From positions 62,001-126,000 of the forward strand of contig JADKCG010000001.1 in NCBI GenBank assembly GCA_016714745.1: a stretch of 64,000 nucleotides of DNA, given 5' to 3'. A program made the position numbers and the translations under genes. The first letter of the stretch is position 1. Each line of letters starts with the position of its first letter. Shown here piece after piece: positions 1 through 10,600 of the stretch. The stretch comes from Elusimicrobiota bacterium. GTDB taxonomy: Bacteria; Elusimicrobiota; Elusimicrobia; FEN-1173. Below the pieces are notes generated by a model. The model saw nothing but the letters and a program-made list of their open reading frames with translations. It searched no databases and was not told where the DNA came from.

Positions 1-2
1 GG

Positions 3-2081
3 GACTCTTATCGTCTCTATCTGCGCGGACTATTGGACGCGTATGAAGGGCGCCCGGTTCAGGCCATGGGGGCCTATCAGGAAGTTTTGCGGCGGGACCC
101 CAACGCGGGGTTTCTGAACGAGTCCCTGGCTGATGTTGCACTGGCGGCCGGTCGGGAAGACGTGGCGTTGGCCGCCGCCCAGCAGGCGGTGGCCCTTTCC
201 ACATCGAACGCCAACGCCTATCTTCTTCTGGGTCGTGTGCACTTGGCTCGAGGGGAAAACAACGCCGCCCAGATCGCTTTTGAGGAGGCGCTCAAAATCG
301 ACCCTTCCAACGTTGAAGCGCTGGGCTGGGCCGCCAGCCGCCGCCAGATCGTGGACCCTCAGGGAGCCCGTCAGCTCTATGAGAAATTTCTTATATCCAA
401 CCCGGATGCCGACAGGGTTCTCTCGAGCCTTGGCGAAATTCAGCAAAAGCAAGGGGACTATTCCGCGGCAGAAGCCTCCTTCAAAAAGAGTCTCGCGTCG
501 GATCCTGACAATGCAGAGGCCCAGCTCGGTTTGGCCGGTCTTTACGACGTGCGGGGCGATACGGCGGCGGCGATCATGGCCTATGAGACCTATTTGGAAG
601 GAAACCCGGACACGGTCGAAGTCTTGACCCGATTGGGGCAACTGTACTACATGTCCAGTCGCGTCGCTGAGGCGCAGGACGTTTTAGACCGCGCGGTTCG
701 GCTTTCTCCGGAAAACAGGGCAGTCCATTTCTGGCGAGCCCTTGTGGCTCAGGAGGAGCGCCAGTGGGACGACGCTGTCCGCTACATGGAAATCGCCGCG
801 AAGAACAATTCAGAACCAGGGATCCTTTTGCGCCTGGCTTCTTACGCTCACCACCAGGGAAAAACGAAAGAAATGATCCGGATTTTGAAACGTCTGCAAC
901 GGAGCCAGCCGGAGAATCCCGATTTCATGTTTTACCTGGCCTTGGCCTATGAAGACGAGGGAAAATCCCGTTCCGCCATTCATTGGCTCAACCGCGCTCT
1001 CGCCCAAAACCCCGACCAACCCGATGTCCATTTTCATTTGGCGATCAATTGGGACAAACGGAAACGCTTCAATCAGGTGGAAACGCATCTCTTGCGAACC
1101 ATCGATTTGGATCCCAAAAATGCCCTGGCGCTGAACTATCTGGGCTACAGTTGGGTGGATAGAAACGTCAGACTTCCGGAAGCCCTCTCCCTTATTGAAC
1201 GGGCGGTCGCCTTAGACCCAAAAAATCTGGCCTATCGGGATTCTTTGGGGTGGGCTTACTTTCGATTAGGCCGGTTTTCTGAGGCGGAGACCATTCTGGG
1301 GCGGGTTGTTCATCCCGCCAACGACCCCGTGGTGTGGGCCCATTACGGCGATGTGCTCAATGCATTGGGGCGCGGGCCGGAAGCGGTGAGGGCCTGGCAG
1401 GAGGGTCTTCTGCTCAGTCCCAATGATCGGGACCTCCTGAAACGGCTGGGAGAAAACGGTCGCCCGACTCGCGTCATGCCTCTTTCCGCTCCGCGGACAC
1501 TTTTGAAACGCGTGGAGGGAAATTACCGGCAGTTGTCCGCTCTTTCGGGATTAGCCAACGTCAAGGTTAAAGCGGGAGGACGCACTGTGTCGGGGCAAGG
1601 ATTGTTTTATTACACGCGTCCGGATCTGTTTCGCTTAGAAGTGTTGGGCCCCTTCTTGGTCCCCCAGGCGGTATTGGTGTACAACGGGCAATCCCATTGG
1701 TCCCCAGCGGTATCGACGTCCGGCGAGGAAGGGCCTTGGTTGGCGCTCTGGGGGGACATTTTGTCGGGGGATTTCTTTAAGCGTTTCGATGATCCCAACG
1801 TTGAAGTCCGACAGGAGGGAACCACTCTCGTTTATATTTCCACAGGGGGGGAACTTCGGTTGGAGGCGCGGGAGAAAAGTGTGGTGGAGGCAAAGACAGT
1901 GACGGTGGGGGGCGACACGGTTTTCTTGAAATTTCGCTCTCCTCGCGAGGAGGAGGGGCTGATCCTTCCCCATGGGGTTGAAGGCCAGTCCGAACGGGGA
2001 GAGTTCAGTTTTACGCTTCAGTTCTCGCGTTTTACCGTTAATCCTCGATTGAAACCGTCGTTGTTCATTCCGGTTCCGTGA
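3..2081 (+). CDS. TPR-repeat protein with LolB-like C-terminal domain (5' end outside window)
   Basis: The frame is open to the left window edge and reads as TPR sequence before the first possible TTG start at 33, so the gene is partial. Residues up to about 480 are back-to-back TPR helices with repeated 'A...DP.N' turns, a protein-protein interaction scaffold. After that, about 190 residues form a beta-rich domain starting near LKRVEGNYRQLSALSG that resembles LolB/LolA-type lipoprotein-binding folds (FYYTRPDLFRLEVLG, then strand-rich sequence). I infer a periplasmic or outer-membrane assembly role; the signal peptide would be off-window. The TGA stop overlaps the GTG start of ispE in GTGA, so the two are translationally coupled. 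The LolB assignment rests on pattern only. Confidence 0.75.
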   Translation, partial: DSYRLYLRGLLDAYEGRPVQAMGAYQEVLRRDPNAGFLNESLADVALAAGREDVALAAAQQAVALSTSNANAYLLLGRVHLARGENNAAQIAFEEALKIDPSNVEALGWAASRRQIVDPQGARQLYEKFLISNPDADRVLSSLGEIQQKQGDYSAAEASFKKSLASDPDNAEAQLGLAGLYDVRGDTAAAIMAYETYLEGNPDTVEVLTRLGQLYYMSSRVAEAQDVLDRAVRLSPENRAVHFWRALVAQEERQWDDAVRYMEIAAKNNSEPGILLRLASYAHHQGKTKEMIRILKRLQRSQPENPDFMFYLALAYEDEGKSRSAIHWLNRALAQNPDQPDVHFHLAINWDKRKRFNQVETHLLRTIDLDPKNALALNYLGYSWVDRNVRLPEALSLIERAVALDPKNLAYRDSLGWAYFRLGRFSEAETILGRVVHPANDPVVWAHYGDVLNALGRGPEAVRAWQEGLLLSPNDRDLLKRLGENGRPTRVMPLSAPRTLLKRVEGNYRQLSALSGLANVKVKAGGRTVSGQGLFYYTRPDLFRLEVLGPFLVPQAVLVYNGQSHWSPAVSTSGEEGPWLALWGDILSGDFFKRFDDPNVEVRQEGTTLVYISTGGELRLEAREKSVVEAKTVTVGGDTVFLKFRSPREEEGLILPHGVEGQSERGEFSFTLQFSRFTVNPRLKPSLFIPVP

Positions 2082-2971
2082 CCGCTGTGCCACGGGCGGT
2101 GACGTTGGCCTCGCCCGCAAAGATCAACCTTTTTCTCGAAATCGTCAACCGACGGCCGGACGGGTATCACACGCTGTCCACCCTGTTCCAAGAAATATCT
2201 TTGTGCGACACGCTCCGCGCGCGCGTTCATTCGGGGCGCGCGATGACGATGTCCACCGATGATCCCGCTTTGCGAACAGACGATACAAATCTCGTCCTTC
2301 GTGCGGCCCGTGCGTTTCAGCATCGATTCCCCGCCACTCCCGGTCTCCATTTTTCTCTCACAAAACGTATCCCCATCGGCGCGGGTTTGGGGGGAGGGTC
2401 CGGAAACGCCGCCACGGCGCTTCGGATGTGCGCGGACCTTATTCCGTCGCATTCCCCCCGCGAACCACAGATCTTGCTGTCTCTCGCCCAAAAGCTCGGC
2501 GCCGACGTCCCGTTTTTCCTTCAGGGCGGTCTCTCGGCCGCGGGCGGTGTGGGGGATCGACTCACGCCTCTTCGGCCCGCTGTGCGCCGATCCTATTTTT
2601 ATGTCCTTGTTTTTCCGGGAGTTTTTTCGTCAACCCCCGACGCTTACCGGGCTTTACGTTTCCCCTTGACGAATCGGCGTTCCCGCCTTAAACTAACGCG
2701 AGCCCTGAACGCGGGGGCGCCTCCCGATGTTTGGGCGCCCTGGCTTTTTAACCGGTTGGAAGACGTGGTTCTCCCTCGTCTGCGGCCGGTGGGTTTAGCC
2801 AAAAAGGCTCTGATCCAGGCGGGGTGTATGAATGCCCTGATGTCGGGGTCGGGATCGTCGGTCTTCGGCGTTGTGGAAAATGCCGCCCACGGTCGGCGGG
2901 TGATGGCGCTGGTGCGGCGAGAGCGTTGGGAGGTGTGGGGGGTATCGTCAGGGGCGGGGCACGGCAAGTGA
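2078..2971 (+). CDS. ispE: 4-diphosphocytidyl-2-C-methyl-D-erythritol kinase
   Basis: GHMP-family kinase of the non-mevalonate isoprenoid pathway; it phosphorylates CDP-methylerythritol at the 2-hydroxyl using ATP. The N-terminus has the family signature SPAKINLFLEIVNRRPDGYH, and the glycine-rich ATP loop IPIGAGLGGGSGNAA is near residue 95. A second GHMP motif, LMSGSGSSVFG, lies near the C-terminus. Length 297 aa is normal for the family. The start is GTG inside the stop of the upstream TPR gene, and spoVG follows 28 bp later in the same direction, so all three are probably one operon. Confidence 0.95.
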   Translation: MTAVPRAVTLASPAKINLFLEIVNRRPDGYHTLSTLFQEISLCDTLRARVHSGRAMTMSTDDPALRTDDTNLVLRAARAFQHRFPATPGLHFSLTKRIPIGAGLGGGSGNAATALRMCADLIPSHSPREPQILLSLAQKLGADVPFFLQGGLSAAGGVGDRLTPLRPAVRRSYFYVLVFPGVFSSTPDAYRALRFPLTNRRSRLKLTRALNAGAPPDVWAPWLFNRLEDVVLPRLRPVGLAKKALIQAGCMNALMSGSGSSVFGVVENAAHGRRVMALVRRERWEVWGVSSGAGHGK

Positions 2972-2999
2972 GGATCGATCTCCAACAAGGTGGGACAAC

Positions 3000-3281
3000 A
3001 TGGAAATCTCGGAAATCAGGGTTTCGCTCCGCGATGAAGACAAACTCAAGGCCTTCGTTACGGTCACATTTGATAAATGTTTTGCTGTCCGCAATATGAA
3101 AATTGTGGACGGCCCCAATGGCCCCATGCTGTGCATGCCGTCCCGCAAACTGGCGGACGGATCGTTTAAAGATGTGGCCCACCCGATCAACGCCGATTTT
3201 CGAACCTATTTAGAAAAGCAAATTTTCGTCGCCTATCACCAAGAAGTGAAACGAACCGCTTCCAGCGGCACGATCGAATAA
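3000..3281 (+). CDS. spoVG: SpoVG family RNA/DNA-binding regulator
   Basis: 93-aa protein with the full SpoVG fold: ISEIRVSL at the start, then LKAFVTVTFDKCFAVRNMKI, then the signature MPSRKLADGSFKDVAHPI. SpoVG proteins bind nucleic acids and modulate septation and virulence regulons; they are widespread in non-sporulating bacteria, so no sporulation is implied. An AGGTGG ribosome site lies 7 nt before the ATG. It follows ispE closely and precedes a tRNA-Gln gene. Confidence 0.95.
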   Translation: MEISEIRVSLRDEDKLKAFVTVTFDKCFAVRNMKIVDGPNGPMLCMPSRKLADGSFKDVAHPINADFRTYLEKQIFVAYHQEVKRTASSGTIE

Positions 3282-3364
3282 CCTCCCTTTTCGTTCACAA
3301 TGAAGGCCCAAGGCCCCCGCCTTATTTTGTAAGATTCCTCAGCAAAACCTTTCGTGGTCACCCC

Positions 3365-3436
3365 TGGGGCGTCGCCAAGTGGTAAGGCAACGGCCTTTGG
3401 AGCCGTCATCCCTAGGTTCGAATCCTAGCGCCCCAG
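3365..3436 (+). tRNA. tRNA-Gln (anticodon TTG)
   Basis: A 72-nt cloverleaf. The acceptor TGGGGCG (3365-3371) pairs with CGCCCCA (3429-3435), with G as discriminator. The anticodon stem ACGGC/GCCGT (3390-3406) encloses the loop CTTTGGA, giving anticodon TTG. The T-arm is CTAGG-TTCGAAT-CCTAG. CCA is not encoded (GGTG follows). An open frame running through this gene into the next CDS is spurious upstream of 3463. Confidence 0.95.
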
Positions 3437-3462
3437 GGTGCCCATTGAAAAAAGGTATACCC

Positions 3463-4701
3463 ATGACACGCAATTCGAAAACAGTTCTCGTGGTGGGCGG
3501 CGGGGCGGCGGGAATGATGGCGGCCTTGGCGGCGGCGGAGCGTGGCGCCCACGTGGTTGTTCTTGAGCGCATGGACAAGGCGGGAAAAAAAATTTTGGTC
3601 ACGGGGAACGGCCGCTGTAACATCACCAATGCCCGGCAGGACCTCTCCCGTTATCATGGCGCTCCCTCATCGTTCACCGAAAGATCACTCCAGTCGTTCC
3701 CTCTCGCTAAAACCATCGAATTCTTCAAAACACTCGGTTTGGAGTGCGTGGAAGAAGACGAAGGACGGGTTTATCCGTCCTGTGGCCAGGCCTCGGCTGT
3801 TTTAAGTGTCATGCGTTTTGAAATGGAACGGCGGAACGTGCGCGTTCATTGTGGCGCGGAGGTTCATCGTCTTTCTTTTGACGGACATGTTTTTTTAGCG
3901 GAAACCAAAGACAGACAAACCTTTAAGGCCGATCGCGTGATCGTTGCGGCGGGAGGCAAGGCCAGCCCACAGTTAGGGTCCAATGGATCAGGGTTTGATC
4001 TGATGAAAATTCTCGGCCACCGTGTCACCCCCACGTTCCCGGTTTTGGTACAGCTCAATTTGCAGGCGCCGTTCCTAAACGAAGTGGACGGAGTCCGTTT
4101 TACGGGCGCCGCCGCTGTCGTTTCCCAGGGGCAAGTGCGGAGAAAAGAAACCGGGGAAATTCAATTGACCGATTACGGTGCGTCCGGCATCCCTGTCTTG
4201 GATCTCAGCCGGACGGCGGGGGAATGTCTCCTCGCCAAGCGTGAAGCATTTTTAGAACTGAGCCTTCTTCCCGATCGCTCACCCGAAACGCTTTTGGAGG
4301 AGGTTCAAAACCGTTTGTCCTCTCGTTCCGATGAAACGATTGAACGCGCTTTGGTGGGTTTGGTTCACAGCACCCTCCTCCCGCCTTTGATTCAAGCGGC
4401 GGGGTATAAAAACAAACATGTTCCCTGCCGCCTGTCCACTCGCGAAAACGCGCGAAGTTTGGCCGGGCTATTGACCCGTTGGAAACTGCCCATCACAGGA
4501 ACCCAACCCTGGCATCGCGCCCATGTTACGGCCGGGGGGGTGGACACCGCTGAAATTGACCCCGCCACGTTGGAATCTAAAATCATCCCTGGCCTTTTTC
4601 TCGCGGGCGAAATCGTCGATGTGGATGGCGACTGCGGAGGATATAATCTTCAATGGGCCTGGTCATCGGGGTTCGTGGCCGGTGTTGCCGCGTCGCAATA
4701 A
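3463..4701 (+). CDS. HI0933/BaiN family flavoprotein (NAD(P)/FAD-dependent oxidoreductase)
   Basis: 412-aa flavoprotein with an N-terminal Rossmann motif VLVVGGGAAGMMAA and the family signature KKILVTGNGRCNITN near residues 45-60. A second FAD-contact segment, GLFLAGEIVDVDGDCGGYN, is at the C-terminus. Members of this family (YhiN, BaiN) reduce unsaturated substrates or have unknown roles; the substrate here cannot be read from sequence. I chose ATG 3463, preceded by AAAAAAGG, because the longer frame runs back into tRNA-Gln. The TAA stop abuts the ATG of the next flavoprotein, so the two form a pair. Confidence 0.85.
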   Translation: MTRNSKTVLVVGGGAAGMMAALAAAERGAHVVVLERMDKAGKKILVTGNGRCNITNARQDLSRYHGAPSSFTERSLQSFPLAKTIEFFKTLGLECVEEDEGRVYPSCGQASAVLSVMRFEMERRNVRVHCGAEVHRLSFDGHVFLAETKDRQTFKADRVIVAAGGKASPQLGSNGSGFDLMKILGHRVTPTFPVLVQLNLQAPFLNEVDGVRFTGAAAVVSQGQVRRKETGEIQLTDYGASGIPVLDLSRTAGECLLAKREAFLELSLLPDRSPETLLEEVQNRLSSRSDETIERALVGLVHSTLLPPLIQAAGYKNKHVPCRLSTRENARSLAGLLTRWKLPITGTQPWHRAHVTAGGVDTAEIDPATLESKIIPGLFLAGEIVDVDGDCGGYNLQWAWSSGFVAGVAASQ

Positions 4702-6327
4702 ATGCTTCGTCTCGAACAACTGAGACTTCCCGTCGGCCATACGGACGAGGACCTCCGCCGCGCGGTGGGGACTGCCCTGGGAATCAACCCAACCGACCTC
4801 CTCTCCCATCGGATCCACCGGCAAGGAGTGGACGCCCGACATTCAAGGCAAATCTATTTGGTTTATTCCCTGGACGTGGAGGTGGCGGAGGAGGGGGGTG
4901 TTCTCGCCCAAAAGCGTTCCCACGTGACTTCGGTCGTCGACGCGCCTTACTCTTTTTCCAGGTCTTCCTTCCGATTTCCTCAGCGGCCGGTGATCGTTGG
5001 CACGGGCCCGGCTGGAATGTTCGCCGGCCTTTTGTTGGCGCGCGCGGGAGCGCGACCCCTTTTTCTGGAACGGGGCCAACCCTTGGAGGTGCGCGTCCAG
5101 GACGTCGAGGGGTTTCTGTTCGGCGGCCATTTAAAAACCGAATCGAACATCCAGTTCGGGGAGGGCGGTGCGGGCACGTTTTCCGATGGGAAGTTAAACA
5201 CGTCCATCAGCGACCCGCGCTGTCGTTGGGTTTTGGAACAATGGGTCGCCACGGGCGCGCCTCCGGATATTCTTTACAAAGCCAAACCCCACGTGGGCAC
5301 GGACCGGATTCGCGAAACGGTGAAAAGAATGCGGCGCGACATCCAGGACCTAGGAGGGGAATTCCGATTCGCGACCCAAGTGACAGAGCTGTTGATCAAA
5401 GAGGGGCGGGTGGCCGGGCTGGAAGTGAACGGAGGTGAGGTGATTGAATGCGACACGGTGGTGTTGGCCATTGGCAACGCCGCCCGCGACACCTTCGAGA
5501 TGTTGCACCGGAGCGGTATATTTCTGGAAGCCAAAGCGTTTTCGATTGGGGCGCGGATCGAACATCCCCGGACGTGGGTGGATCGGGGCCTCTACGGCGG
5601 GTTTGCCGGACACCCCCAGTTGGGGGCGGCCGATTACAAAATGGCTTACCATGGCGCCAATGGTTACAGTGCCTACACGTTCTGTATGTGCCCGGGAGGG
5701 GTCGTTGTCCCCGGAGCCTCCGAGCTGGGCGGCGTCGTCACCAACGGAATGAGCGAATACGCCCGCTGTGAACCCAACAGCAATAGCGCATTGATGGTGG
5801 GCGTCTCTCCGAAGGATTTCGGCAGTGACCATCCCTTGGCCGGAGTGACTTTTCAGCGAGAGTGGGAACGCAAGGCTTTTGCGGTGGGCGGTGGGGGGTT
5901 CAAAGCCCCCGTTCAGAGAGTGGAAGATTTCATGGCCCGTCGACCGTCCACCCGTTTGGGGGCGGTGTCCCCCTCTTACCTCCCCGGCGTCACACCGGCC
6001 AATTTGTGGGAGTGCCTACCGGAATTCGTTTGTCACGGGATCAAAGCGGCTTTGAAAGATTTCAGCCAGCGCATGAAAGATTTCGCGCATCCCGATGCTT
6101 TGTTGACCGGCGTAGAAACCCGCAGTTCCTCTCCCGTTCGCATTCGGAGGGACAACTCTTTTCAAACCAACATTCGCGGCCTCTATCCCGCCGGGGAAGG
6201 CGCGGGATACGCCGGAGGCATCATGTCCTCAGCGGTCGACGGACTCCGTGTCGGTGAAACCCTATTAAGGATGGCCGGTGTTTCCACGGCGGAGAAGGTT
6301 CTCTTCTCTCCAAAAAAACCAGGATGA
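4702..6327 (+). CDS. FAD-dependent dehydrogenase (COG2509-type)
   Basis: 541-aa protein. Residues 1-90 form a small N-terminal domain typical of this family (LRLPVGHTDEDLRRAV). An FAD-binding Rossmann motif follows, PVIVGTGPAGMFAGLLLARAG (near residue 97), then the signature GGAGTFSDGKLNTSI and the C-terminal nucleotide-contact segment GLYPAGEGAGYAGGIMSSAVDG. Members are soluble uncharacterised flavin dehydrogenases. The start is directly after the upstream stop (TAAATG). Both neighbouring flavoproteins are probably co-transcribed; the reaction is unknown. Confidence 0.85.
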   Translation: MLRLEQLRLPVGHTDEDLRRAVGTALGINPTDLLSHRIHRQGVDARHSRQIYLVYSLDVEVAEEGGVLAQKRSHVTSVVDAPYSFSRSSFRFPQRPVIVGTGPAGMFAGLLLARAGARPLFLERGQPLEVRVQDVEGFLFGGHLKTESNIQFGEGGAGTFSDGKLNTSISDPRCRWVLEQWVATGAPPDILYKAKPHVGTDRIRETVKRMRRDIQDLGGEFRFATQVTELLIKEGRVAGLEVNGGEVIECDTVVLAIGNAARDTFEMLHRSGIFLEAKAFSIGARIEHPRTWVDRGLYGGFAGHPQLGAADYKMAYHGANGYSAYTFCMCPGGVVVPGASELGGVVTNGMSEYARCEPNSNSALMVGVSPKDFGSDHPLAGVTFQREWERKAFAVGGGGFKAPVQRVEDFMARRPSTRLGAVSPSYLPGVTPANLWECLPEFVCHGIKAALKDFSQRMKDFAHPDALLTGVETRSSSPVRIRRDNSFQTNIRGLYPAGEGAGYAGGIMSSAVDGLRVGETLLRMAGVSTAEKVLFSPKKPG

Positions 6328-6844
6328 CGAGACAATGCGCGAACGTTTTTCAAGGTTTAAAGTAAAGGAATTAAAGGACGGTTTCTGGATATCAAGTTAT
6401 TAAGTTGGAGGGATTCCTTCCGGGACTCAGGTTTGAGTTTGGAAAAACGCGAGTCCTCGGGTTTTGCTTCAGCCTGTATCCCACACCCTTCCCATGGGGC
6501 GCCGACCCTGTGAAATCTCGATCAACTTGATATCCGAGCAGCCCCTTTTGATCTTATTCGGTCAAGAAACCCCTGTAACAGAGCTGTCGATCGTTTGTCG
6601 TTTAGTATGACTATCAACTTATTTCAGCAGGGATCTCTCACCGTTTTCTCTCATCTTTAAGCGTGCCGAAATAAACACAAAATTCAGCATTTATTTCGTC
6701 TGTTTCAGTAGTTTTTTGTAAAAATTTACAATTTTGTTACAGGTTCTTAAGGGAATCTTCTCCCTTTCGGGTTTATAATGAGCTCATGTGGGGAACAAAT
6801 TCAGATCCTGCAGTTGCTAAATCCGGCTCAAGGGGAAGGGCTAC
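6328..6844. other. Intergenic region with spaced inverted repeat and -10-like box
   Basis: No credible gene in these 517 bp. A perfect 12-bp inverted repeat (GGATATCAAGTT at 6387-6398, AACTTGATATCC at 6524-6535) encloses about 125 bp. The last 130 bp are AT-rich compared with the flanks. A TATAAT box at 6774-6779 sits 66 bp before the downstream start, with no clear -35 element, so it is only a weak promoter candidate for the giant secreted protein. Confidence 0.4.
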
Positions 6845-7579
6845 ATGTCAATAAAATCCGTTCTCTCTACAATTTTTAGTGGAATTTATTTCATCACAAA
6901 TGTTTCGGCTCTTCACGCAACGGAATCTAATTTTTGGGCCGAGCGCCGTCGCGGCATTCAGAATAAATCGGGCGGTCCCGTGCTTGTTGCGGGTTTGTCA
7001 TCGGCACAATCCACTTTAGGGGCAAACTTTTTACAGCAGTTTCCCTCGATTGATCGTCATCCCATCGCGCCCTTATTGAGTGCCACTGTCACAAAATCCT
7101 TGCCCCAAAATTTTTCAAACAAAAATACTCCCTTGCTCCAGGCGCTCTCCACTCCGTATGGGAGTATCCGGAAAATCATCGTTCCCTCCTCCGCGCAAAC
7201 GCTCCATCCTCGCACCGTGGTCCACATTCAAGATGTGCACCAAAACGCCGTTGCACAGAAAAATATCGGCCAAGTGGTTCAATCCCTGGTGGATCACGAT
7301 AGAATCGGTCTCGTGGCATTGGAAGGAGCTTTTAAACCAATCAACCTCTCTGGTTTCCGGTCCTTCACCCGGCAAGACGTGTTAAAAAGATGGGCGGACT
7401 ATCTCCTTCGCACCAACAGGATTTCTGGCCCCATTTATTCGGCGCTGACGGGCTCCAAGACGTTCCCGAATATTGTTGGTATAGACGACCCCGCGCACTA
7501 TAACGCCAATGTAGAGGCCTATCGTTCGTCCGAACCTCGCATGAAGGAGTTAAAGGAAAAATCGCCGCTCTTCAAATAG
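6845..7579 (+). CDS. Giant secreted protein, N-terminal part (frameshifted)
   Basis: The first 244 codons of a gene whose reading continues at 7561-12198. A signal peptide is visible (MSIKSVLSTIFSGIYFITNVSA), followed by WAERRR. Residues 120-165 read VVHIQDVHQNAVAQKNIGQV...LVALEG, the pattern of the Tiki/TraB/ChaN-like fold (histidine after the first strand, glutamate after the second). In this frame the protein ends artificially in EKSPLFK. The +1-related frame instead gives EKIAALQIELNKNKAKLFNP and runs without a stop into the next part. Adding one A to the A5 run at 7556-7560 would fuse them. The protein is inferred to be exported; its function is unknown. Confidence 0.7.
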   Translation: MSIKSVLSTIFSGIYFITNVSALHATESNFWAERRRGIQNKSGGPVLVAGLSSAQSTLGANFLQQFPSIDRHPIAPLLSATVTKSLPQNFSNKNTPLLQALSTPYGSIRKIIVPSSAQTLHPRTVVHIQDVHQNAVAQKNIGQVVQSLVDHDRIGLVALEGAFKPINLSGFRSFTRQDVLKRWADYLLRTNRISGPIYSALTGSKTFPNIVGIDDPAHYNANVEAYRSSEPRMKELKEKSPLFK

Positions 7580-7620
7580 AGTTAAATAAAAATAAGGCAA
7601 AGCTTTTTAACCCAGCGCTC

Positions 7621-10600
7621 TTGGCCTTGGACCGTTCGGTTCAATCTTACGTCGCTGGTCAGACCGGTTTGGGGGTACATTTCAAAATCATGGCTGAACA
7701 GGTTCCTGTCAACACGCTAACCCAAGGCACCATGGATTTTCTTCAGGCCATTGCGATGGAGTCTGCCATTAACTGGCAAAAGGTCGAGGAAGATCGCACG
7801 CAGTTGGTTGAACAACTCGTGCAAAAGTTGGACAAAAAGCAAACGGACGTTCTGATCCAATGGAGCGTTGCTTACCGCACCGGGCATTTCCGTTACGCCG
7901 AGTTCTACAAATCTTTAAAAGACCTGTGCGAAAACAACGGTCTCCCTTTGTCGCGCTTTCCCTCCATGGACGAATACATTCGGTATGTGCTCTTGGCTGA
8001 CGGGATCGATCCGGAACAACTGTTGACGGACATGACCATGTTGGGAAAATCCGCCTACGTCCACCTCATCAAAACCCCTGAGGAAAAACAAATCGTAGAG
8101 CGTTCCAACGCTTTGATGTTAACCGGCAAGCTGGTGGATTTCTCTTTGACTCCAACGGAATACGAAGAATACACCAAAACCTCCATCCCTGATTTCCCCA
8201 AAGATGAACTCTTGATGTTCGAGGATTTTTATAAACAAGCACACGCCCGAGATCAAGCCATGACAGACAACCTGGTAAAGTCAATGACCGATCATAAAAC
8301 CGACACGGCTGTCCTGGTCACGGGAGGCTTTCATAGTCCCGGAATGGCTGAAAAACTAGAACGCGCTGGGTTCACCGTCATTTCTTTCACCCCTAAAATA
8401 GAAAAGATCGATACATCCAAAGGTTCCGCCTACTTAAGCGTTTTTACGCAAGAAAAAACACCCCTCGAGAAAATGTTTAAAGGAGAGAAACTTTTCCTGG
8501 CGCAAAATCCCACCGGCGGTTTGAATTCGGCTCCCGCTGAACTCTCTGCCGGGGTTGCCGTCGCAAACGTAAAAAATGGTTCAAGACTTTCCGAAATTGA
8601 GCAGGACGTCCAACGTGTCGTGGCGGAACTCTCCCGGCTCGGCCTTAGTCCAGTGGACCTCCGCGCTCCGAAAGTCGACATTCAGGAAAGCGGGGATAAT
8701 TTGCTCGTCACTGTGGAGATCACTCAAGACGGTAATACCCGTCAGGTCCGGTACACCGTAACTTTCGACAAAGAGGGAGCGTATTATAAAGTGGACGCTG
8801 CCGAAGTATTGGGGATTCGTGGTGAGGTTGTTGAATTTGCCCGAGAAATCGCGCCCACCAGTGCCGAGGATATGGTCGCGCGCGTTAATAATTTATTTGA
8901 CTTGGGGCACTCTGAGGCCATCGCAGAAACCCCAATCCTGAGCGGACTTCCCGGGATGGCGCTGGCTGAAATTCTTTGGGTATTAAACCTCCATCAAAGA
9001 AGGAATATCGATCGGACGGATCTGGCCGCCCGCATTGTAAAACTCGAACTATTGCGGCAAATCAGCCTTGTGGCGGAGGCGGGCCGCTGGGTCGTCAATG
9101 CGACGGCCGCTCAAGCGTTGTTAGGTTCAAAATCCTCGGAAGTTACTGAACTCTCCCAAACGGAAGGAGGAATGGGTAGCGAAATCTCCAAAGCGGTCGC
9201 GCATTACGTCCTCAACCATAATCTTAATGGAACAGATCGCCTCGGCATGCTAAATCTTGGTTATCGACCAGGGGTTTTTCGATCACTGAATCAGTCATAT
9301 TACCGGAATTTTATTTTGAAACCCTTTCTTAAAGATTTGCTTAAGCGCGATCCTACAGCGGAAGAAATCGAAACTGTATTGAAAGAGGCCCTTCGTCGTG
9401 AAACAAACCCGGTTAATATTTTAAAGGAAATTCATTCTTACCCCGATTTTCCGCAATGGGTCCAAGGCATGTCTTTGCGCCATGATCTAATCCTGCTTAG
9501 AGGTTTTGCCATAGGAATCGAGTCCGGTGTCCAGGTTTTTCAGTCCAATGAGGAACGTCAGCAGATAATAGCCGCTTTGGAGCATGTCGGTCCCCCACGG
9601 GTGGGTGACCCCGACAAAAGAAGGCAAAGTTATTCTGATTTGGGTTTTGACGAACAGGCTCGTGTGTTATTTGAGTTTGAAATCCTCCCGACAGTGAAAA
9701 GGTTTGTGGATAAGCATAACGAAAAGGAGGCACCCCAAGAAGTTAAGTCACTTCCCCACGAAGTCCCCGTCCCCCCGGGAAAACCATCCTTCCTATCCGA
9801 TGATGATTTCCTTGCCCAGCACCCCATTTATGACGCTGGAATACTGAGGGATTTCAAGAAAGCCACTGAAGGACAAACGATTGGTGTCCTTAACGAGAAA
9901 GTTCGCGAGCAAGCGGCACGTACAGGGAAACAAATTCACGCTGTTATGGCGAGGCTGACCCCTGGCGCAATCGGATTGGGTCGCATCTATCGGCTTCAAA
10001 AAATGATTTTTGAAAAGACGGGAAAATTACTCAGCCTTGAAGAAATCATGCGTATGCCTATTGCCCAGCTTCTTCTTCAGATAGGACACGCACTGCCAGT
10101 GGAGGAGCTTGAAGACGGCAATCAGGCACGCCCGGTGGATAATAATTTTGATTTTACTGACGAGATTGGTGAAGACCAACTTCGCGTGGTTTCCATTAAT
10201 GAGGGGCGCCTTCTTGACATCGATGGTGTGCAAGACGGTGATCTTGGGGTCATTGGGGATGTCCAAGGAAACTTCGATGAAACATTGCAGACCCTGGTAA
10301 AAACGGGTTTCGTTGATGCGAATGGCAACTGGATCGCCGGAAACAAGGTTTTGGTGTTTGCCGGGGATTTGATCGATGGTGGAGATAAACCTTGGGAGGT
10401 CCTGTCATTCCTTTATAACCTTTCACGCCAGGCGGAACAAAGCGGTGGTCGTGTGGTCGTTGTGCGGGGGAACCACGAAGATCTTATGCTTGGGGCACTT
10501 GCGGGGGATTCTCGGCGTAAAGAGATTTGGTTGAGGAATCACGGGGACAATACACTCCGAGCCTTGCTTGGAAATGAGCAGCTTGATACGGCCACATTAG

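Noticed and set aside
3379..3462. N-terminal extension of the HI0933-type flavoprotein
   Set aside because: It is read through tRNA-Gln; ATG 3463 has the proper leader and begins the Rossmann fold.
7550..7565. Programmed -1 frameshift in the giant gene
   Set aside because: The run is only five A and not a standard slippery heptamer; similar single-run breaks in other genes make an indel more likely.
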